A program made the position numbers and the translations under genes. From an uncultured Pseudomonadota bacterium (GTDB lineage: Bacteria > Pseudomonadota > Alphaproteobacteria > UBA3830): a stretch of 40,837 nt of DNA. Below, in pieces: positions 35,244 to 40,837 of the stretch. Location: NCBI GenBank assembly GCA_902796155.1, contig CADBNZ010000001.1, positions 1-40,837 on the forward strand, in the 5' to 3' direction. The notes beneath the pieces were generated by a model. The model was not told the origin of the DNA. It did not search any database and saw only the letters and a list, made by a program, of their open reading frames with translations. Position 1 is the first letter of the stretch. Each line of letters begins with the position of its first letter.

Positions 35244-36669
35244 AAAAAGTATCGTTGTTAGAGGCATTTTGTCATCATCCGTCCTTTTTCTAATAGCAGG
35301 TTGCGAAGTTGGCCCTGATTATGAGCGGCCGAAATTGAATCTTCCGCAAACACAAGCGAAAGCAGATGAAGAAGTCGCAGAATTTTTGGTAGAAGGCTGG
35401 TGGCGAATCTTCAAAGATAAAACATTGGACGATCTCGAAACGCAAGCCCTGAAAAATAACGCAGATATAAAACAGGCAATCGCAAATATCGAGGAAGCGG
35501 CAGCTATGGCAGATGTTTCCGTTGCGGATTACTTCCCAACAATCGGTTTGAATGCAAGCGGAACACAGGCGGGATTGTCAAACGCAGCACCGTCATCTCA
35601 GGGAGGCAAATACAGACGCGCAATCGACTATACAGGAACCATCGGAGCATCGTACGAACTGGATTTCTTCGGCAAATATAGAAGAGCAAATGAAGCAGCT
35701 AGAGCCAATTTACTGGCATCGCACGCAACCAAAGAAGTCGTGCTGCTTACCGTTACGTCTGAAGTCGCAAAGACCTATTTTGCGTTGCGAGCCTTTGATT
35801 CGAAATTAGCTATAGCGAGACGTACACTTAAAACACGTCAAGAAAGCTATCTGGTTTATAAATCGAGGTTCGAAAACGGCTATTGCACTGAATTTGATTA
35901 TCTGAGAATGAAATCCGAAATGGATTCGGTAAAATCCACGGTTTTGGATTTGGAATCTGCGGCGGCAAAAATCGAAAATGCGTTGAGTGTTTTGATTGGT
36001 ACAAGCCCAAAGAACATGATTACTAGAAAAACCTCAAGAGCCTCGACGCTTGAAAGCCTGAAAATACCAACAACACTTCCAAGTGGGCTGCCATCGAACT
36101 TATTGGCGAGACGTCCTGATGTTGTTGCAGCAGAAGGCCAACTAATAGCGGCAAACGCAAATATCGGACAGGCTATTGCCGCGAATTTTCCATCATTTTC
36201 GCTTACGGGAGCATTCGGATTTGAGGGAGCATCGCTCGGGCATGTATTTACACCGTCAACGGAGATGTGGAATTTGAATCAAACGATATCTTTGCCACTT
36301 TTTGCGGGCGGGCGTATTGAAGGAATGACCGAAGTCGCAAAAGCGAGATACAAAAAGGCACTGGCGATATACGAAAAAACCGTTCTGACAGCCTTTAGAG
36401 AAACTCTCGATGCTCTTATAACAGCAAAAAAGAGCAGTGAAATTGTTGCCACAAGAAGCAGGCAGGTTGAATCTCTCAAAAAGAGCTACCATATTGCTCT
36501 GACTCAGAAGGAATCAGGCTTAATTGGTCTATTGGACTTGCTGGATGTTGAAAGAGGGCTCCTCTCCACTGAAATGGAGCTGACGAATGCTCTGCAAAAC
36601 AAACTAAACGCAATCGTCGATCTGTGTAAGTCTCTCGGAGGCGGCTGGAATATCGAGAAAACAAAATAA
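35236..36669 (+). CDS. Outer-membrane efflux lipoprotein, NodT/OprM family
   Basis: A 477-residue TolC-like channel. From the ATG at 35236 it has a lipoprotein signal with LIAGC (Cys near 23) followed by EVGPDYERPKL, the typical NodT start (C-x-VGPDYxRP). Two repeated TolC-type helical units follow, including SYELDFFGKYRRANEAARA, the family LDxFGKxRR motif, and LLARRPDVVAAEGQLIAANANIGQA, represented by RRPDV. The start lies within the end of the permease gene, implying coupled translation. It completes the pump with the adaptor and permease. It is convergent with cysS, separated by 35 bases without a clear terminator. Confidence 0.93.
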   Translation: MLKKSIVVRGILSSSVLFLIAGCEVGPDYERPKLNLPQTQAKADEEVAEFLVEGWWRIFKDKTLDDLETQALKNNADIKQAIANIEEAAAMADVSVADYFPTIGLNASGTQAGLSNAAPSSQGGKYRRAIDYTGTIGASYELDFFGKYRRANEAARANLLASHATKEVVLLTVTSEVAKTYFALRAFDSKLAIARRTLKTRQESYLVYKSRFENGYCTEFDYLRMKSEMDSVKSTVLDLESAAAKIENALSVLIGTSPKNMITRKTSRASTLESLKIPTTLPSGLPSNLLARRPDVVAAEGQLIAANANIGQAIAANFPSFSLTGAFGFEGASLGHVFTPSTEMWNLNQTISLPLFAGGRIEGMTEVAKARYKKALAIYEKTVLTAFRETLDALITAKKSSEIVATRSRQVESLKKSYHIALTQKESGLIGLLDLLDVERGLLSTEMELTNALQNKLNAIVDLCKSLGGGWNIEKTK

Positions 36670-36704
36670 TAAGTTTTTTCACAAAAAATGAAAGCAAGTT
36701 AATC

Positions 36705-38135
36705 TTAATCCGACACGATCCGCCAGGTAGTTCCGGATTTTGTGTCTTCGATTTGGATGTGCATATCCAGTAATTTTTGGCGAATTTCATCGGCCGTTTT
36801 GAAGTCTTTTCGTGATTTCGCTTCTGCTCGTTCAGATATCATTTTCTCAATTTCATCATCTGAGACAGTAGCGGTATCGGCACCGTTTTGCTTAAACCAA
36901 GCGTCAGGATTTTTGTTCAACAATCCCAGAAAATCTGCTTCCTGCTTTAAAACAGCGCACAAGGTTCGGATTTCGGCTCTATCTTCTGTTTTATATATCT
37001 TATCAGCAATTTCATGAAGTGCCGTTAGTGCCAGCGGAGTATTCAAGTTCGTACAAAGAGCGTCCAGAACAACTGATTCACCGTCGCCGTGATTCTGTCG
37101 GATACTTTCATCGCTATCTTGCTTATTCTGCTGTATCAGAACCTCGCAGTCCGCCTTTTTCAAAGCTCCATATAAGCAATTCAGCGCCTGTTTTGCCTGA
37201 TGAACCGCCTGTTCAGTCCAATTCAACGTTTTCTGATAATGCGAACTTAGCAGTACATATCGAATTATTTCTCCATCATATCGTTTAAGCACGTCATCAA
37301 GCGATATGATATTCCCCAACGATTTCGACATTTTCTGACCATCAATCAGCAACATGCCGTTATGCAGCCAATAATTGGCCATCAAACATCCGAAAGCACC
37401 ATAATTTTGCGCGATTTCGTTTTCATGATGAGGAAACATCAAATCTTGCCCGCCACAGTGAATATCAAATTGCTTCCCAAGATATTTCGAGCTCATTGCG
37501 GAACATTCAATATGCCACCCCGGACGTCCCGCAGAATATTTGCTTTCCCACGCCGGTACGCCTTCCTCAGAAGGTTTCCATAGCACAAAATCCATCGGAT
37601 CTTCTTTATACGGCGCCACTTCAACACGACTTCCGGCAATCATTTCGTCAATATTCCGCTTGGACAGCATGCCGTAATTCGCCAATTTTTTCACACGAAA
37701 AAGCACATGCCCTTCCGCTTCGTATGCGTATCCGTTGTCTATCAATTTTTGTATGATATCTAACATATCGCTAATGTGGTCAGTTGCGCGCGGTTCGCGG
37801 GTCACAGGGCAGACATTCAATTTTGATATATTCGAGTGAAACTCTGCTATAACTTCATTCGTCAATTCTCTTATAGAAATTTCCAATTCACGCGCTTTTT
37901 TATTAATTTTGTCGTCAATGTCAGTAATATTTCGAACAAAAGTTACTTTTCCATCATGGATTTTTTTCAACACTCGAAACAAAACGTCGAATACAACAAT
38001 CGGACGAGCATTTCCTATATGAGGACTGGCGTAAACAGTTGGTCCGCAAGCATACATCCGCACATTTTCGGGATCTATCGGCTTAAAGTCTTCAATTGAG
38101 TTAGACAGTGAATTATAAAGCTGGATTTTTCGCAT
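36705..38135 (-). CDS. cysS: Cysteinyl-tRNA synthetase
   Basis: Class Ia synthetase that charges tRNA-Cys. From the ATG at 38135 it has 476 residues; a GTG at 38150 that overlaps the gltX stop is an alternative start. Zn-binding and active-site motifs are YACGPTVYASPHIGNARP (Cys and HIGN), WHIECSAMSSKYLGKQFDIHCGGQDLMFPHHENE (cited by its parts WHIECSAMS and HCGGQDLMFPHHENE) and KMSKS in DGQKMSKSLGN. The DALR-like C-terminal helical part is complete. It follows gltX closely, which suggests one transcript with two synthetases. Confidence 0.96.
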   Translation of the reverse strand: MRKIQLYNSLSNSIEDFKPIDPENVRMYACGPTVYASPHIGNARPIVVFDVLFRVLKKIHDGKVTFVRNITDIDDKINKKARELEISIRELTNEVIAEFHSNISKLNVCPVTREPRATDHISDMLDIIQKLIDNGYAYEAEGHVLFRVKKLANYGMLSKRNIDEMIAGSRVEVAPYKEDPMDFVLWKPSEEGVPAWESKYSAGRPGWHIECSAMSSKYLGKQFDIHCGGQDLMFPHHENEIAQNYGAFGCLMANYWLHNGMLLIDGQKMSKSLGNIISLDDVLKRYDGEIIRYVLLSSHYQKTLNWTEQAVHQAKQALNCLYGALKKADCEVLIQQNKQDSDESIRQNHGDGESVVLDALCTNLNTPLALTALHEIADKIYKTEDRAEIRTLCAVLKQEADFLGLLNKNPDAWFKQNGADTATVSDDEIEKMISERAEAKSRKDFKTADEIRQKLLDMHIQIEDTKSGTTWRIVSD

Positions 38136-38146
38136 TTGTTCAATCT

Positions 38147-39520
38147 TCACTGTTTTATATGCTTTTTTATTCGTTCTTTGATAGCGTCATAGCCCAAAAA
38201 CTGAACGATTTTCTTTAATTCCGGACCGTTTTCAAGGTCTGTAAGAGCGATTCTTATGGGATGAAACAAGTCTCGACCTTTCTTTCCCGAAATCTCCTTC
38301 AATTTGCTAATCCACTGGTCGAAATCCGCACTACTAGGCAGAGTGTCGAGCATTTGCTTCAGAAATGTGTCATCGAGTTTTTCTGTCGACATTTTCATTT
38401 TTCCATGAAAAACATCATCCCAAAAACTCACTTCGGAAAGTTTGTTGATATTCCCCTTTACCGTGTCCCAGAGAGCATGCATTTTCTTATCATCTGTGAG
38501 ATTTTTCAGGCTTGCTTGCAGCTTCGATTTCACCTCATCAAAAGTTTTTTCCGCCAGAATTTTTTTGTTAATTAAACGCACGTCCTCAATATTAAATTTC
38601 GGAGACGCAAGACTCATTTTGCTGAAATCAAATTTCTTTATTAGGCTTTCTAAATTGTCTCGGTAATCAATATTGTTTGAAGTTCCAAGGTTCGCTAGCA
38701 CATTTATGAGAGCTTCCGGGAACATACCATCATTGCGCATATTTATCACACTCAGCGACGAACCCGTTCTTTTCGAGACCTCCTGACCATCCATGGAAGA
38801 CATAAGCGGCAAATGCGCGAATTTCGGATACTTTCCTTCGCAAATAGCTTTGAAAATATCAATCTGGACGGCTGTATTTGTTACGTGGTCATCTCCACGT
38901 ATAATATGAGTTATGCCAAGATCTGCGTCATCAACAACAGAAGCAAACGTATACACGAAGTCACCATCTGGTTTTACGATAACAGGATCGCTTACGGTAT
39001 TCAAAGGAATGCGAACTTTTCCATGCACAAGATCGTCCCACTCTGCGGCGCTTGTATCATCCAATTTAAAACGCCAATACGGCTTTGAATCGCTTTCTTC
39101 GAGCTTTTTGCGCTCGCTATCCGTAAGTTTCAGAGCTCCTCTGTCATAAACAGGAGGAACGCCGCTCATAGTTTGTGTTTTTCTTTTTAGAGCAAGCTCT
39201 TCTTTTGTTTCGTAGCAAAGATATACACGACCTTCTGCTTTTAATTTTTCGAAAACAGCAGCATATTTGTCGATACGTTCGGATTGCCTATAAAATTCAT
39301 CATATTTTATGCCAATCCAAGCAAGGTCTTCTAATATCAGATCTTCAGATTCTTTCGTTGAACGTTCTTTGTCAGTATCATCAATGCGCAAAATGAATTT
39401 TCCGCCGAATTTCTGCGCAAAAAGGTAGTTGAACAGCGCAACTCGAACATTTCCGGCATGCAAAAAACCGGTTGGAGAAGGCGCAAATCTGACTCTTATC
39501 TCTTCTTTTTTACTTATCAT
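38147..39520 (-). CDS. gltX: Glutamyl-tRNA synthetase
   Basis: Class Ib synthetase of 457 residues that charges tRNA-Glu and, in organisms with GatCAB, often tRNA-Gln. Motifs are VRFAPSPTGFLHAGNVR (HIGH variant HAGN at 21-24), LRIDDTDKERS, and the KMSKS-type loop VSKRTGSS. Many alphaproteobacteria have two GluRS paralogues; the FLHAGN variant and the short length fit the GltX2 type. Whether a second copy exists cannot be seen in this window. The ATG at 39520 is the first in frame and matches the family start. Confidence 0.95.
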   Translation of the reverse strand: MISKKEEIRVRFAPSPTGFLHAGNVRVALFNYLFAQKFGGKFILRIDDTDKERSTKESEDLILEDLAWIGIKYDEFYRQSERIDKYAAVFEKLKAEGRVYLCYETKEELALKRKTQTMSGVPPVYDRGALKLTDSERKKLEESDSKPYWRFKLDDTSAAEWDDLVHGKVRIPLNTVSDPVIVKPDGDFVYTFASVVDDADLGITHIIRGDDHVTNTAVQIDIFKAICEGKYPKFAHLPLMSSMDGQEVSKRTGSSLSVINMRNDGMFPEALINVLANLGTSNNIDYRDNLESLIKKFDFSKMSLASPKFNIEDVRLINKKILAEKTFDEVKSKLQASLKNLTDDKKMHALWDTVKGNINKLSEVSFWDDVFHGKMKMSTEKLDDTFLKQMLDTLPSSADFDQWISKLKEISGKKGRDLFHPIRIALTDLENGPELKKIVQFLGYDAIKERIKKHIKQ

Positions 39521-39613
39521 GGCTGTTATACTTGCTAATAATTAGTCGAATTTTAGCACTTGCGCAGCTTACGAGCAATCATACTTTATATTTATGTAAA
39601 CAGTGCCGAAATC

Positions 39614-40237
39614 TTACTTTCCTGAATCGATGATGTCTTTCAAATATATGAATACCAGAATTTTTCCGTCGACATCGAGAGTTACTGTTTCATCGGAGAC
39701 CCTATTGCTGCAAGAGCAAAAGCCTGCAAAAGATAATCTCGTCTCTTTTAACTCCCATTTCAGACCGTGACTCGTTACGACAGCTTCGTTCGCTCCCATT
39801 AATGAAATTTTCGTATGTTTTGGCAGCTGCAAGACCTTATGTTTGGAAATTACCATGCCTACCATATCTTCAGAAAAAAAAACCGAATCAGTTTGAGAAA
39901 AAATACACAAATTCATAAGGATTCTGTCCAAATACCCGCCGTTGATACCTGTAATTATCGATGGAGATAAGTTGTTATCATGGGCATAATCCAACGCTTT
40001 TTCGTAATCCGTAGAATTTTGGCTTGCAATCTCAATACAATTGCAGCGACTGCGAACTTTATTGTTGATACTGTCCAGATCACCTATGACAACCAACGGA
40101 TGAATGTTATTCTGAAGTAATTTGTTGGCGGCTCCGTCCGTAGCAATAATTTGCAAATCCGTTTTTTGGAGAAAATCAAACGGAAGATCGCCGTCCAAAC
40201 AAATAACAGACTTATACTCTTTTGTATCTATTATCAT
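39614..40237 (-). CDS. thiN: Thiamine pyrophosphokinase
   Basis: A 207-residue enzyme that transfers pyrophosphate from ATP to thiamine, making thiamine diphosphate. The catalytic domain shows ATDGAANKLL, VVIGDLDSI, the metal/nucleotide motif STDYEKALDYA and ITGINGGYLDRILMNL (the G-x-x-x-DR motif, with GGYLDR here). The C-terminal thiamine-binding beta domain holds SLMGANEAVVTSHGLKWEL and SFAGFCSCSNRVSDETVTL, which keep the family pattern (S-x-S-N). Its start overlaps the end of the SemiSWEET gene by 26 bp, implying one transcript. No thiamine biosynthesis gene is in the window, which suits a salvage route. Confidence 0.9.
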   Translation of the reverse strand: MIIDTKEYKSVICLDGDLPFDFLQKTDLQIIATDGAANKLLQNNIHPLVVIGDLDSINNKVRSRCNCIEIASQNSTDYEKALDYAHDNNLSPSIITGINGGYLDRILMNLCIFSQTDSVFFSEDMVGMVISKHKVLQLPKHTKISLMGANEAVVTSHGLKWELKETRLSFAGFCSCSNRVSDETVTLDVDGKILVFIYLKDIIDSGK

Positions 40238-40481
40238 ATTTCAGCTTCTGAACAATTGAAACCAAAGAAACCGCTCCGCCCAATATGTTGCTCCAAACCA
40301 CGAAATTGGAATTTATACTCAATCCGTGAATAATCCAAGCGACTGAACCAATGAAATAATTTAATAGCATTATCATGGAAATATCATCCGTAGAATGCGT
40401 TCTGTATGACTTAATCACCTGCGGCAACAGTCCTATAATGGCGGTAATTAAGGCAACATATCCGAAAAATTCTCCAATCAT
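40212..40481 (-). CDS. SemiSWEET/PQ-loop transporter
   Basis: An 89-residue protein with three membrane helices, the size of bacterial SemiSWEETs that work as dimers. The PQ-loop motif is in ITAIIGLLPQVIKSYRT (about residues 12-28), followed by STDDISMIMLLNYFIGSVAWIIHGL, cited by its key parts DDIS, NYFIGSVAW and HGL, and an Asn/Trp-lined second and third helix (WSNILGG). The ATG at 40481 has GGAG ten bases upstream; the open frame extends 24 codons upstream without family similarity. Known SemiSWEETs carry sugars, but the 26-bp overlap with thiN suggests a thiamine or related substrate here. That is inference. Confidence 0.88.
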   Translation of the reverse strand: MIGEFFGYVALITAIIGLLPQVIKSYRTHSTDDISMIMLLNYFIGSVAWIIHGLSINSNFVVWSNILGGAVSLVSIVQKLKYDNRYKRV

Positions 40482-40750
40482 TTTACGTATTCTCCGAAGA
40501 TTGCGTTTGCATATTAGATACTTTGCGAAAGTAATTCCAGAGTTTTTTATCAAGAGAAGATTATTGAAGGAAAATATAAGTTTTGAACATTAAAATACAT
40601 TGGAAATACGGAGAATTTACAAAATCAATTGCGAATATTATAGGAAATTAACCCTTTATAAAGATATATTGCCTAAAATAATACAAGAGTAAGATTTTTA
40701 ATGAATACCGCTTCGTTCGATTCAGAGCTTTGCGGAGGAGGTATTTCCGC

Positions 40751-40836
40751 TGGTGCCCGTGGAGGGACTCGAACCCCCACGCCCGAAAGGACAACAGATT
40801 TTAAGTCTGTAGCGTCTACCATTCCGCCACACGGGC
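40751..40836 (-). tRNA. tRNA-Leu (anticodon UAA)
   Basis: A complete 86-base tRNA with encoded CCA (complement of 40751-40753). The acceptor stem GCCCGTG (starting at 40836) pairs with CACGGGC, followed by discriminator A. The anticodon loop is CTTAAAA with anticodon TAA, the long variable arm is TGTCCTTTCGGGC-like, typical of class II tRNA-Leu, and the T-loop is GGTTCGAGTCC. The gene is complete; its promoter lies beyond the window edge. Confidence 0.96.
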
Positions 40837-40837
40837 A

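Noticed and set aside
40690-40750. Terminator after tRNA-Leu
   Set aside because: GCGGA/TCCGC near 40733-40749 can form a short stem but no T-run follows on the minus strand.

Overview
The window is about 40.8 kb of AT-rich DNA from an alphaproteobacterium. The evidence is a circularly permuted two-piece tmRNA, paired F0 subunits b and b', a ChpT-type histidine phosphotransferase, a DUF2948 protein and an alphaproteobacterial-type NAD kinase. Low GC, split or decayed genes, an insertion-sequence remnant and a eukaryote-like phosphomannomutase suggest a host-associated lineage (Holosporales- or Rickettsiales-like). That placement is inference; no rRNA is present.

Layout. 1-475: the 3' tail of an IS30-type transposase, then ssrA. 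476-5158: DUF2948 protein, SPFH/HIR-type protein, XerD recombinase, CorC/HlyC-type membrane protein and NAD kinase. 5167-7189 (minus): the F0 operon atpB-atpE-atpF'-atpF. 7308-11720 (minus): a tandem pair of cytosolic proteins whose N-terminal domain looks like an XYP-type tRNA-dependent cyclodipeptide synthase (CDPS), fused to PAS, histidine kinase and receiver-like domains. The downstream copy is cut by one in-frame amber codon and its kinase half has decayed. 11884-14311 (minus): RNase J and biotin ligase. 14444-15486: NifU-type Fe-S protein and a Bax-like glucosaminidase. 15675-23458: a surface-glycan cluster with an MsbA-like exporter, GDP-fucose synthase, two glycosyltransferases, a phosphomannose-isomerase cupin fused to a eukaryotic-type phosphomannomutase, a HIGH-type nucleotidylyltransferase and GDP-mannose 4,6-dehydratase. 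23463-24801 (minus): a frameshifted secreted beta-propeller gene. 24922-30566: ClpB, ChpT-like protein and GroES/GroEL. 30890-36669: a complete tripartite RND efflux operon. 36705-40836 (minus): CysRS, GluRS, thiamine pyrophosphokinase, a SemiSWEET transporter and tRNA-Leu(UAA).

How the genes fit together. The glycan cluster encodes most of fructose-6-P to GDP-L-fucose, with transferases and a flippase; no classical mannose-1-phosphate guanylyltransferase is present. ClpB and GroESL form a protein-quality block around the ChpT-like gene. The most unusual element is the CDPS-kinase pair. It has its own good sigma70-type promoter and joins an aminoacyl-tRNA-using fold to a phosphorelay sensor, which suggests cyclodipeptide signalling or tRNA-charge sensing.

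Limits: all family assignments come from reading motifs by eye; no database search was run.
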